A DNA stretch of 22,792 bases, taken from an uncultured Bacilli bacterium (GTDB taxonomy: Bacteria > Bacillota_I > Bacilli_A > RF39 > UBA660). This document shows positions 14,881-22,792 of the stretch, one piece after another (the first letter of the stretch is position 1; every line of letters starts with the position of its first letter). The notes under the pieces are model-generated. The model was given only the letters and a program-made list of their open reading frames with translations. It was not told where the DNA came from and searched no databases. Location of the stretch: NCBI GenBank assembly GCA_910587725.1, contig CAJUNG010000029.1, forward strand, positions 1-22,792, in the 5' to 3' direction. The translations under genes were made by a program, and so were the position numbers.

Positions 14881-14910
14881 TTGATGTTTTCTCGTGATTT
14901 ATGTTAAACT
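14881..14910 (+). promoter_or_regulatory. Promoter of the comN-rel-dtd operon
   Basis: TTGATG (14881-14886), an 18-base spacer and TAAACT (14905-14910) with TG at 14902-14903. A leader of about 55 bases precedes comN. Confidence 0.6.
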
Positions 14911-14971
14911 AAGAGTGGTTGAATAAGCAATAAAATTTTGATTATTTTTGTCTTAGGGGGTGGGTACAAAA

Positions 14972-15187
14972 ATGAGAGAATGGAAATCGCAGGAAGAATT
15001 GAGACTTTTTTTGATGCCCGCTTTACGACTTCGTATTAGACGTTTAGAAGCATCGGGAAAACATATGACTGCACAAGAGATTTTTGCATATTTAAAAGAA
15101 AAAAAATGGAAGAATGATTCGAATTTACATCTGTATGAGATGGTCGATGATATCTTACATTATGAAATGAATTCGGGTGAAGAATAA
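14972..15187 (+). CDS. comN: ComN-like post-transcriptional regulator
   Basis: A 71-residue protein similar to the Bacilli 'post-transcriptional regulator' family, whose member ComN in B. subtilis acts on competence (comE) mRNA. Visible family features are the N-terminal LRLFLMPALRLRIRRLEASGK, the segment MTAQEIFAYLKEKKWKN and the C-terminal LHLYEMVDDIL. A GTG at 14960 also opens the frame, but the ATG at 14972 is better placed behind the long purine stretch GGGGGTGGG. It sits directly upstream of the RelA/SpoT gene. Given the pilin genes here, a role in competence or pilus expression is an attractive but unproven link. Confidence 0.75.
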   Translation: MREWKSQEELRLFLMPALRLRIRRLEASGKHMTAQEIFAYLKEKKWKNDSNLHLYEMVDDILHYEMNSGEE

Positions 15188-15188
15188 C

Positions 15189-17330
15189 GTGAAACAATTG
15201 AATCGAAACTATAGTTATGAAGAAGTTTATGAAAAAATACAAATTTACATTCATCAAGAGGAAGACCTACAAAAATTTGCCGATGCTTATTCGATTGCCA
15301 AGGAAGCATACGATGGGTTAGTTCGTCTTACTGGGGATGATGTAAGTAGTCATTCTCTTGCTACTTGTTATATTTTGACAGGAGTATATGCAGATATCGA
15401 TATGCTTTGTGCCGCTCTTTTGCATGAGGTGGATTTAGATATTTACGAAGAAGAAATTCAGAAAAAATTAGGAAACGATGTCGTTCGATTGATTTCTGGT
15501 GTTGAAAAAATCAGTAAGCTTCATTTTTCTACAGAAAATGACTACTTGATTACGTATTATAAAAAAATTATCGTTGGAATGACCGAAGATGTTCGAGTAA
15601 TTATTATTAAACTCGCTTCTAGACTTCATAATATGAGAACACTTTATGTCTTAAGTGAAGAAAGACAAAAACGTAAAGCCAAGGAGACATTAGAAATTTT
15701 TGCTCCTATTGCCCATCATTTGGGAATTCATAAAATTAAAAGTGAATTAGAAGATTTATCTTTACGTTACTTGAAACCAGATGTTTTTTATGATATTGTC
15801 GAAAGACTGAATAAGACGAAAGTTGAACGCGACCAAGCGGTAAATGAGATGATGATGGAAGTTTCCCAAGTCCTTTCAGAACATCATATTCGTCATGAAA
15901 TTAAGGGTCGTTCGAAAAGTATTTATAGTATCTATAACAAGTTAAATCATGGAAAAAAGTTTAATGAAATCTATGATTTACTTGCTTTACGTGTATTTGT
16001 TGATACAGAACAAGAATGCTATTTAGCAATTGGGATTATTCATTCCAAATTTAAACCTTTTCCTAAACGATTTAAAGACTATGTTGCGATGCCAAAAGCA
16101 AATATGTATCAATCCTTACATACGACAGTATTTGGGATTAGTGGATTTTTATTTGAAATTCAAATCCGTACTTATGAGATGGATGAAGTTGCGGAAAATG
16201 GGATTGCTGCACATTGGTCATATAAAGAAAAAAAAGATGCTTCTTCTAGAAATATCACAGAAGAAAAACTTCAATTTTTTAAATCTATCATCGATTTAAA
16301 TGCAGACAAGATGAGTGATGCCGATTTTGTTAGTAGTGTCCAAGAGGAAATATTAAATGATAAAAGTATTTATGTGTTTACCCCAAAGGGAGATGTCTTT
16401 GAACTTCCTCGTGGAGCAACACCGATTGATTTTGCTTATAAAATTCATACTAGAGTAGGAGAGACGATGATTGGTGCAATTGTCAATGATACAATTGTAC
16501 CACTAGATTATGAGTTAAAAGATAACGATATCGTAAAAATTAATACGAATAAAACAAGTAAAGGACCATCTAAAGAATGGTTAAATATTGCTAAGTGTAC
16601 ACAGACGAAAAATAAAATTCGGGCATTTTTCACTAAAAATGAAAGAGAAATTTATATTGAACGAGGAAAAGAATCTTTAGATAAAGAATTACGAAAGAGA
16701 AAGATTCCTTTTCAAGACTTTTTTAAAGAGGAAACCGTTCAAGGAATACTCAAAGAATTAAAACAAGAGAATATGGAAGAGTTATATCTTCATATTGGTA
16801 ATGGAAAGTATAGTCCTAATTTTATTATCAATACAGCATATAAAAAAGAAAATACAGAGGAAGTGACATTAAAAAAGATTGTCGTAAAAAATAACGATAA
16901 TGATATTATTGTTGATGGAATTGATAAGGTAAAAGTAAATATTGCACTTTGTTGTAATCCACTTCCTGGAGATGATATTGTCGGTTATATTACGAAAGGA
17001 AATGGGATTTCGATTCATAGAAGTTGTTGTAGAAACTTAGAAATCTTAGAAAACCGCTCGGTTCCTGTTCATTTTAATGAAGTGACGAAAGACCGTTATC
17101 ACTCTGTATTGTTTATTGATACAAATACAAAAGAGAACAAAATTGTAGAGATGATAAAAAAAGTCAGTGGTTTCGACTTAAATATTGATTACTTTAATAC
17201 AATTAATCGAGGGGACGGTTTCGTTTATGAGATGGATTTAGTGGTAAAAGATGTCGCACAATTAGAAAAAATTCAAAAAGAGTTAGATAAGTTAGATTAC
17301 GTTGTTCGGATAGAGAGGGCACTTCGATGA
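15189..17330 (+). CDS. RelA/SpoT homolog (Rsh) with degenerate hydrolase site
   Basis: A 713-residue Rsh protein with the full long layout: HD hydrolase domain (about 35-155), (p)ppGpp synthetase domain (about 225-335), TGS domain (about 385-450, YVFTPKGDVFELP), a cysteine-bearing zinc-finger-like region (LCCNPLPGDD, HRSCCRNL) and a C-terminal ACT domain. Synthetase residues are present: Arg241 in GRSKSIYSIY, Asp263 in IYDLLALRV and Glu323 in FEIQIRT. The hydrolase site is eroded: the HD pair is His79-Glu80, the next conserved Glu is Leu83, and the Asp of KLADRLHNMRT is Ser144; His55 and Asn148 remain. This predicts strong or exclusive ppGpp synthesis. The start is uncertain: I prefer the GTG at 15189 (GGTGA eight bases upstream) over the GTG at 15177. 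Confidence 0.9.
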   Translation: MKQLNRNYSYEEVYEKIQIYIHQEEDLQKFADAYSIAKEAYDGLVRLTGDDVSSHSLATCYILTGVYADIDMLCAALLHEVDLDIYEEEIQKKLGNDVVRLISGVEKISKLHFSTENDYLITYYKKIIVGMTEDVRVIIIKLASRLHNMRTLYVLSEERQKRKAKETLEIFAPIAHHLGIHKIKSELEDLSLRYLKPDVFYDIVERLNKTKVERDQAVNEMMMEVSQVLSEHHIRHEIKGRSKSIYSIYNKLNHGKKFNEIYDLLALRVFVDTEQECYLAIGIIHSKFKPFPKRFKDYVAMPKANMYQSLHTTVFGISGFLFEIQIRTYEMDEVAENGIAAHWSYKEKKDASSRNITEEKLQFFKSIIDLNADKMSDADFVSSVQEEILNDKSIYVFTPKGDVFELPRGATPIDFAYKIHTRVGETMIGAIVNDTIVPLDYELKDNDIVKINTNKTSKGPSKEWLNIAKCTQTKNKIRAFFTKNEREIYIERGKESLDKELRKRKIPFQDFFKEETVQGILKELKQENMEELYLHIGNGKYSPNFIINTAYKKENTEEVTLKKIVVKNNDNDIIVDGIDKVKVNIALCCNPLPGDDIVGYITKGNGISIHRSCCRNLEILENRSVPVHFNEVTKDRYHSVLFIDTNTKENKIVEMIKKVSGFDLNIDYFNTINRGDGFVYEMDLVVKDVAQLEKIQKELDKLDYVVRIERALR

Positions 17331-17761
17331 GAGTGGTTGTACAAAGAAGTCAGCAGGCAAGTTGTACTGTCGGTGGAGTAATTACTGGTGAAATTGATTA
17401 TGGTCTTGTATTATTGGTCGGATTTACTAAAGGAGATAATCAGGAAACGTTAGAGAAAATGGCAAAAAAGGTTATTGGTCTTCGTATTTTTGATGATTCT
17501 GAAGGTGTGATGAACCAAAGTATTTTAGACGTTGGTGGAAAGATTTTATCGATTTCACAGTTTACTTTGTATGCAAATACGACAAAGGGATGTCGACCAA
17601 GTTATCAGGAAGCTTTACCATCTTTGGAAGCTTCTCTATTATATGATTTATGGAATGATATTTTGCGGGAATTTGTTCCTGTTGAGATTGGGGCTTTTGG
17701 TAAAGCGATGAAGATTCAACTGATTAATGACGGTCCAGTAACGATTCTTTTAGAGAGGTGA
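17327..17761 (+). CDS. dtd: D-aminoacyl-tRNA deacylase
   Basis: A 144-residue DTD enzyme that removes D-amino acids (and glycine) wrongly attached to tRNA. Both signature motifs are present: SQFTLYA at 77-83 with the catalytic-site threonine, and NDGPVT at 134-139, holding the Gly-cisPro that rejects L-amino acids. GCRPSYQEA at 88-96 is also typical. Length is normal. It overlaps the rel stop by four bases (ATGA). The rel-dtd neighbourhood is widespread in Firmicutes, supporting both calls. Confidence 0.95.
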   Translation: MRVVVQRSQQASCTVGGVITGEIDYGLVLLVGFTKGDNQETLEKMAKKVIGLRIFDDSEGVMNQSILDVGGKILSISQFTLYANTTKGCRPSYQEALPSLEASLLYDLWNDILREFVPVEIGAFGKAMKIQLINDGPVTILLER

Positions 17762-17766
17762 AGAAA

Positions 17767-18828
17767 ATGTTTAAAAATAAATTGGATTATAAATTACTGA
17801 ATATTTTGTTATTGATGGGAGTTATTTATTTACTTTATTTAACGAGCGATAAGTGGGGTGGATTTTTAGGTCAAGTTGTATCCGTAGCTTTTCCTTTTCT
17901 TGTTGCTTTTGCCGTAGCTTACGTTTTGTATCCATTTGTAAAGTGGTTAGAAGATAAGGGGGTTAGAAAAAAGATTGCGGTCGGATTCATTTCTTTGCTC
18001 GTGATTGTTGCCCTAGCTTTATTGATTGGTCTTACCTTACCACTTATCTATGACCAATTAGTTCTTCTTAGTCGTTCAGTGATTCAATTTTTAGCGGATG
18101 TGTCTGAAAAGTTTGATGTAGAACTTGGTGCGTTTTCAGATACCATCGTTGGTGCTCTTAATACCGTAATTCAAAATGTGGGGACATATGTTTCTAATGG
18201 AACAATTGATATTTTGAATAAGGGAGTAAGTTTAATTACTAATCTTATGATTATTGTGATCGTTGCGATTTACTTCCTAGCTGATATGGATAAAATTAGA
18301 GAAAAAATCAAACGATTTTTAAAGCGTACAGGAAAGAAAGAGTATCTATATGTGAAAAAATTAGATCATGAAATTGGAAATTACTTTCATGGACTTGCCA
18401 TTTTTATGGTAATTCAATTTATTGAGTATTCTCTTTTGTTCTGGATTATTCATCATCCGAACTGGTTATTATTAGGACTTCTTGCTTGTGTTACTACGAT
18501 TATTCCTTACTTTGGTGGATATATCACAAATATTATTGCGGTAATCACTGCAAGTGTTATTTCTGTTCCTCTTTGTATCGCTACTTTAGTGATTTGTTTG
18601 GTATTTCCTAACATTGATGGTTATGTGATTTCTCCTAAAATTTATGGAAAGACCAATAATATCAATCCGGTCATGGTCATCTTTTCTATCGGATTAGGGG
18701 GCAGTTTATTCGGATTTGTGGGAATCGTTATGGCACTACCTGTTTATATCTTATTAAAAGCAAGTTATGACTATTATGAGGAAGATATTAAAAGAACAAT
18801 TTCTAATGTAAAGGACTCTATAGATTAG
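17767..18828 (+). CDS. AI-2E family transporter (YtvI/PerM type)
   Basis: A 353-residue integral membrane protein of the AI-2E transporter (UPF0118/PerM) family, with about eight membrane segments: N-terminal ones near 8-25, 34-58 and 68-95, a long soluble loop of mostly amphipathic helix (about 96-150), then the conserved C-terminal bundle. The family motif region IIPYFGGYITNIIAV and the DGYVISPKIYGK segment near 280-300 are clear. Members include the autoinducer-2 exporter and a sodium/proton antiporter, so the substrate cannot be named. A GTG at 17758 opens the frame, but the ATG at 17767 follows GAGAGGTGAAG. It is last in the comN-rel-dtd operon. Confidence 0.88.
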   Translation: MFKNKLDYKLLNILLLMGVIYLLYLTSDKWGGFLGQVVSVAFPFLVAFAVAYVLYPFVKWLEDKGVRKKIAVGFISLLVIVALALLIGLTLPLIYDQLVLLSRSVIQFLADVSEKFDVELGAFSDTIVGALNTVIQNVGTYVSNGTIDILNKGVSLITNLMIIVIVAIYFLADMDKIREKIKRFLKRTGKKEYLYVKKLDHEIGNYFHGLAIFMVIQFIEYSLLFWIIHHPNWLLLGLLACVTTIIPYFGGYITNIIAVITASVISVPLCIATLVICLVFPNIDGYVISPKIYGKTNNINPVMVIFSIGLGGSLFGFVGIVMALPVYILLKASYDYYEEDIKRTISNVKDSID

Positions 18829-18836
18829 AGTTTTTT
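18815..18836 (+). terminator. Intrinsic terminator overlapping the permease stop codon
   Basis: ACTCTA (18815-18820) pairs with TAGAGT (18826-18831), with a T-run to 18836. The TAG stop (18826-18828) is inside the stem. Confidence 0.75.
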
Positions 18837-18846
18837 CTTTTTTCGA

Positions 18847-18875
18847 TTTACATTTGTTCTTTGTTTTGTTATACT
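18847..18875 (+). promoter_or_regulatory. Promoter of the Flg_new pilin-like gene
   Basis: TTTACA (18847-18852), a 17-base spacer and TATACT (18870-18875) with TG at 18867-18868. The hexamers are identical to those of the promoter of the first pilin (6963-6991). It may also feed the poly-G gene downstream. Confidence 0.7.
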
Positions 18876-18901
18876 TAAATTAGAATAGTAGGTGTTTGAT
18901 G

Positions 18902-20617
18902 ATGAAACAAGAGAATAGAAATCGGGGATTTGTTGCTACTAGTGTTTTATATACCTTAGTTACCATTTTGGCCATTGTTCTTTTTGTGATTGTTCGTAAT
19001 TTGTCGACAACGAGGTCAGAAATCATTACTGATTCCGGAAATATTAAGGATTTTCTTTCTTCTTACGTGATTGTTTATCAGGCAAATGGAGGAGTAGGAA
19101 CGATGGCAAATAGTCGATTTGCATCAGGGAAAGATAATCCATTAAGAGCAAATGCTTTTTCGAGAGCGGGTTATGATTATGTTGGATGGGGACGGTCTTC
19201 TAGTACTTCCTATAATGCAAGTGATTTGATTCCAAATAAAGCTTTGGTCAATAATCAAGGGTCTACGAATCGTAATGTTCATCATTTACCAGTTTTAGTG
19301 AATCAGACAATTTCCTTGTATGCGATATGGAAACCTAGAAGTTATACAGTTACTTTTAATGGAAATGGTGGAAGTGTTGTTGGTAGTACTTCTAAGACGG
19401 TAACTTATGATTCGGCATATGGTGCTATGCCAAGTGCGACAAGAACGAACTATAATTTTTTAGGTTGGGCTACTGCGCCAACTGGGGGAGAATTAATTAC
19501 TTCATCGACGCCTGTGAAAATTCTTTCGAATCAGACGCTATATGCAAGATGGAATTTAAAAGATATGGTTGGTCCTACTTTGGTAGTTACCACTCCATCT
19601 GGTGCTAGTACTGCTTCTCCTACATATTACCAATCCGATAGCACGATTACTTATTCCGTATCAGGAACGGTTAGTGATCCTTCTGGAGTTCGAAGTGTCA
19701 CGGTAAATGGAGTAAATGCAAGTATTAGTGGAAATACTTATCGCGCTAATCTTAGTCTTTCGGCTAATGCATTACATACCATTCGTGTCGTTGCAACTGA
19801 CCAACTAGGAAATCCTACCACAGTAACAAAATATATTAAAGTGGAGACTTATTTCCAATATGCAGCAAGAGTTGCTGGGACAACCATTCCTTCCTCTTTG
19901 GATCAAACTTTAAAAGATTCGACGATTTGTACTTCGATTGCGAATAATAATACAGCTGCAAATATGATGAAAAGTAAATATAGTAGTCAGATGAATAGTT
20001 ATATTGATTCGAACTTTAATCAGGGGCTTAATTATTTAAATTATAAAGTGGGCTTAAAATCTTATTTGCTTAAAAATGGAGATATTCAAACTAATATCTG
20101 GGGAGCATCCACGACGATTGCTAGTCATACGGCAACGACAGGATCAAGTTTTTCTTATCAATGGCAAGTTTATCCTTATGATAATTATGATCGTTATTCC
20201 CATACCCTTTATCCTCCAATGCAAGTTGTTTCTAATGGCGTAGGAGGAAAAGCGGTAACTTTTGATGATAATCAGTATTATCGTGTATTTGGTCAATTTA
20301 ATACGCCAATCTATATTAACACTTATGGGAATCGAGTGTATATTCAAATTCAATATTCTGCCGATAAGGGTGGAGGACAAGATTATGAAATTGGGATATC
20401 TAATGCGAAAACGCCAGCATTGAATAATCAATCTGGCGATGGTGATAAGTACAAATCTAGTTTTTTTACGGGTGGCTCTAGTTTTAATGGAAATGGGTAC
20501 AGTAATGGGGTTAGAAGTGGGACTTTATCCTATACGACAACGAATTATTTTTACTTAAAGGTTAGGGTTTTTAATAATGTAATCAATTTATATAATGTTG
20601 CACTTATCCCGATGTAG
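18902..20617 (+). CDS. Exported pilin-like protein with Flg_new repeats
   Basis: A 571-residue protein. The N-terminus NRGFVATSVLYT followed by a long hydrophobic helix (about 12-31) resembles a class III signal (basic leader, Gly-Phe junction), but mature position 5 is Ser instead of the usual Glu, so it is an atypical pilin-like or plain anchored protein. Two Flg_new (Listeria-Bacteroides repeat) domains follow (about 52-145 and 148-220), then an Ig-like domain (about 222-318, VSDPSGVRSVTVNG, HTIRVVATDQLGNP), and about 250 residues of unrecognised, Tyr/Asn/Ser-rich C-terminal sequence that looks like a beta domain. The ATG at 18902 sits seven bases after AGGTG; 18899 is the alternative. It has its own promoter and lies about 60 bases before the phase-variable repeat gene. 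Confidence 0.75.
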   Translation: MKQENRNRGFVATSVLYTLVTILAIVLFVIVRNLSTTRSEIITDSGNIKDFLSSYVIVYQANGGVGTMANSRFASGKDNPLRANAFSRAGYDYVGWGRSSSTSYNASDLIPNKALVNNQGSTNRNVHHLPVLVNQTISLYAIWKPRSYTVTFNGNGGSVVGSTSKTVTYDSAYGAMPSATRTNYNFLGWATAPTGGELITSSTPVKILSNQTLYARWNLKDMVGPTLVVTTPSGASTASPTYYQSDSTITYSVSGTVSDPSGVRSVTVNGVNASISGNTYRANLSLSANALHTIRVVATDQLGNPTTVTKYIKVETYFQYAARVAGTTIPSSLDQTLKDSTICTSIANNNTAANMMKSKYSSQMNSYIDSNFNQGLNYLNYKVGLKSYLLKNGDIQTNIWGASTTIASHTATTGSSFSYQWQVYPYDNYDRYSHTLYPPMQVVSNGVGGKAVTFDDNQYYRVFGQFNTPIYINTYGNRVYIQIQYSADKGGGQDYEIGISNAKTPALNNQSGDGDKYKSSFFTGGSSFNGNGYSNGVRSGTLSYTTTNYFYLKVRVFNNVINLYNVALIPM

Positions 20618-20690
20618 AATGGGTAATTTTGTTTTTGATACAGTTGAGGTGGATAAAAAAAGAAAGAAGGATGTTTAATGAAATTCAAAA

Positions 20691-22792
20691 ATGTGTTCGG
20701 GGGGGGGGTATCAAAAATTAAATAGAATTCCTCGTTCTATTAAATTATTCGTGTTTATTGGAATTATTTCTATTTTTATTTTTGGCCTTACTTATGCTTG
20801 GATGGATTTTACGTATTCAGGAAGTAAAAAACAAGTAATTACGGTAGGAAATTTGTACTTAGAGTTAGAAGAAGATGAGAATAATCTAACCATTAGCGAT
20901 GCCTTACCGATGTATGATGAGGTGGGAATGCTAGAAGAAGCATTTACCTTCCGTCTAATCAATAAAGATAAAACAACCTTGGGGTATGTCTTAAGTTTAG
21001 AAGATATTACGACAGGTGAGAAATTAGATTATGATTGTGTTCGTTTAGGATTTACGAAAAATAAAGAGACGACAATTGATAGTATCAGTAATATCGAGAA
21101 TCTAGTGTTAGACCATGGACTTATCGAAGTGGAAGAAGTGATTGAATATAGCTTAAGACTTTGGATTAAGGATGATATTACAGAAAACGAAAGGATTGCG
21201 AATAAAAGTTTAAGCTTTCGTATAAATGTCGAAACTGGACAAAGAGAGGGAAATCTTCATACGATATACTTTGATACTAATGGAGGAGAAGAGCTAGATT
21301 CTATAGATGTTGTAGAAGGATTCACTTATGGAGAGTTACCACTTCCTAAAAAAGTTGGACATACCTTTAATGGTTGGTATAACGAAAATGGAGAGTTAGT
21401 TACCTCAGGAACAATCGTAACAACCGTTGGAGAAGAAACCTTATCTGCTTCATGGAATCGAAATACTTATTCGATAACTGTAGACCCCAATGGAGGAACT
21501 TGGTCAACATCAACCGGACCTCAAGAAATCTCTTTAGCTTATGAAGAGGTAAAAGAAATTGAAATTCCTACTCGAGTAGGATATACGTTTACTTCTTGGC
21601 AAGTGGAAGGAGCGGGAAGTAGTGCAGATACAAACCATATCACTATGGGATATGAAGATGCAAAAATCACAGCAATATGGAAAGTGAATACATATCAAGT
21701 AGAAATTGACCCAAGTGGTGGAAGTTGGAATCAGACAACCAATAAAACGACACTTTCTCTCGATTATTTAACTAGTCAAGAAGTCATGAATCCCGTGAGA
21801 GAAGGACATACCTTCATCGGATGGAGTTTGGAGGGAAGAGGAAGTAGTATGAACTCTAGTCATTTCACGATGGGATATGAAAATGCGAAATTAGTAGCAA
21901 GATGGGAAGCCAATACTTATCCATGGATAAGTTATCATTACAAACAAAATATTGGTGGAAGTGGATATACCTTAGTTGGTGCTGATACCGGTAGTGGAGA
22001 AGCAATCTTTGGAAGTGTAGTAACCCCACCAGTTCTAACTTATACAGGCTTTACCTCACCTAGCAGGAAAAGTATGACGATTCAAGTAGATAGTAATCCA
22101 CCAGTAAAGAATAAGATTGAATATCAATATACAAGAAACAAATACACCTTAACAGTAAATCCTAATGGAGGAAGTTATAGTGGAACCACTTCATCAACAA
22201 GTCATTCCCTATATTATGAAGAGACCAAAGGAATAACGAATCCAACAAGAGTTGGTTATACTTTCACGGGATGGACAAGAAGTGGTGGAAGTATGAGTGA
22301 TACGTTATTTACGATGGGAAGTGGAAATGCTAGCTTAACGGCGGGATGGAAAGTCAATACTTATACAGTAACCTTTAATGCCAATGGAGGAATGACGCCA
22401 ACAGCAAGCAAAAGTGTTACTTATGCATCTACCTATGGAACCCTTCCTACCCCAACAAGAAGTGGATACACATTTAATGGATGGTATACAGCAGCAAGTG
22501 GAGGAAGTCAAGTGACAGCAAGTACTAAAGTTTCGATTACAGCAAACCAAACGTTATATGCAAGATGGAAAATCAATACTTATACCGTAAGCTATAATGC
22601 GAATGGAGGAACTGGAGCTCCTTCAGCACAAACGAAAACGCATGGGACAAATCTAACCTTATCGAGTACAAAACCAACAAGAAGTGGTTATAGCTTTGCC
22701 GGATGGGCAACTTCTGCTAGTGGTTCTGTTGCTTATGCAGCAGGAGGAACTTATTCAGCGAATGCATCAGTGACTTTATATGCAAAATGGAC
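20691..22792 (+). CDS. Large phase-variable surface protein with Flg_new repeats (partial; runs off right edge)
   Basis: The frame is open from before the G10 run to the window end. After the run come a basic segment, a membrane helix (about residues 17-36) and the module shared with the LRR protein (QVITVGNLYLELEEDENN, ALPMYDEVGM, SLRLWIKDD). From 21258 there are seven Flg_new-like units (pattern NTYxVxxxxNGG ... GYTFxGW ... LxAxW), the fourth divergent. The coordinate given is the ATG that is in frame at G10 (20691); its nearest ribosome site is about 20 bases away. The best-placed start is the ATG at 20678 (GAAGG seven bases upstream), in frame only at G9 or G12; here it gives 15 codons and stops at 20723-20725. 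It is therefore probably OFF or weak in this sequence. Confidence 0.8.
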   Translation, partial: MCSGGGYQKLNRIPRSIKLFVFIGIISIFIFGLTYAWMDFTYSGSKKQVITVGNLYLELEEDENNLTISDALPMYDEVGMLEEAFTFRLINKDKTTLGYVLSLEDITTGEKLDYDCVRLGFTKNKETTIDSISNIENLVLDHGLIEVEEVIEYSLRLWIKDDITENERIANKSLSFRINVETGQREGNLHTIYFDTNGGEELDSIDVVEGFTYGELPLPKKVGHTFNGWYNENGELVTSGTIVTTVGEETLSASWNRNTYSITVDPNGGTWSTSTGPQEISLAYEEVKEIEIPTRVGYTFTSWQVEGAGSSADTNHITMGYEDAKITAIWKVNTYQVEIDPSGGSWNQTTNKTTLSLDYLTSQEVMNPVREGHTFIGWSLEGRGSSMNSSHFTMGYENAKLVARWEANTYPWISYHYKQNIGGSGYTLVGADTGSGEAIFGSVVTPPVLTYTGFTSPSRKSMTIQVDSNPPVKNKIEYQYTRNKYTLTVNPNGGSYSGTTSSTSHSLYYEETKGITNPTRVGYTFTGWTRSGGSMSDTLFTMGSGNASLTAGWKVNTYTVTFNANGGMTPTASKSVTYASTYGTLPTPTRSGYTFNGWYTAASGGSQVTASTKVSITANQTLYARWKINTYTVSYNANGGTGAPSAQTKTHGTNLTLSSTKPTRSGYSFAGWATSASGSVAYAAGGTYSANASVTLYAKW
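20699..20708 (+). repeat. Poly-G tract (G10) at the start of a coding region
   Basis: Ten consecutive G residues just after the candidate start codons of the Flg_new repeat gene. ATGs at 20671, 20678 and 20691 lie in three different frames, and the downstream frame joins them at G11 (or G8), G9 (or G12) and G10 respectively. Confidence 0.92.

Noticed and set aside
20693..20695. GTG at 20693 as the start of the Flg_new protein
   Set aside because: It is in the same frame as the ATG at 20678 and so hits the same stop at 20723-20725 at G10; it adds no new option.
22335..22550. Cysteine-rich minus-strand open frame
   Set aside because: It is the antisense of the Flg_new repeats; no ribosome site, and its composition mirrors the plus-strand repeat.
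1..22792. Mycoplasma-type code (TGA as Trp), suggested by low GC and DUF285 repeats
   Set aside because: TGA ends the genes at 5105-5107 and 17328-17330 and tryptophan is encoded by TGG throughout.

Overview
The window comes from an AT-rich, low-GC Gram-positive bacterium, most likely a Bacilli/Erysipelotrichia or Mollicutes-related gut lineage. The Bacillus-type genes ylbD, ylbE and comN, together with AGGAGG ribosome sites and extended -10 promoters, support this. TGA is used as stop (5105-5107, 17328-17330), so the code is standard. No rRNA, tRNA or CRISPR was seen. Taxonomy below this level is inference.

Layout. (1) 219-3426, minus strand: two paralogous membrane-anchored Xre-type regulators, each with an HTH, three membrane segments and an ectodomain with six shared cysteines, followed by an unknown secreted protein. 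(2) 3653-5657, plus: an RluD-family pseudouridine synthase, an HdeD-like membrane protein, an ArsC/Spx-family protein and a small membrane protein, closed by a terminator; then a YngK-like glycoside-hydrolase-family exported protein (5726-6913). (3) 7016-10707: three type IV pilin-like genes, two of them tandem paralogs, then a cell-surface protein with eleven 26-residue BspA/DUF285 leucine-rich repeats. (4) 10708-12501: IS66-type transposase debris between perfect 13-bp inverted repeats, next to an orphan YhcG/DUF1016 nuclease gene. (5) 12688-14806: a fourth pilin, endonuclease IV, ylbD and ylbE. (6) 14972-18828: comN, a RelA/SpoT homolog with eroded hydrolase residues, dtd and an AI-2E family permease, packed as one operon. 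(7) 18902-end: a pilin-like exported protein with Flg_new repeats, then the start of a second large Flg_new repeat protein that runs off the right edge.

The most interesting signal is a candidate phase-variable surface system. The two large repeat proteins (from 8830 and about 20691) share one N-terminal membrane-anchor module but carry unrelated repeat modules (LRR versus Flg_new). Each has a long poly-G tract, striking in DNA this AT-rich, at its control point. An 11-G run lies between a consensus TTGACA -35 and the candidate -10 boxes of the LRR gene. A 10-G run lies just after the start of the Flg_new gene, and there an ATG precedes the run in each of the three reading frames, so every tract length opens a different start codon. 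Slippage would be expected to vary transcription of one protein and translation of the other. Both lie among pilin-like genes, suggesting a variable adhesion surface. Pilus assembly genes (ATPase, platform, prepilin peptidase) are not in the window.
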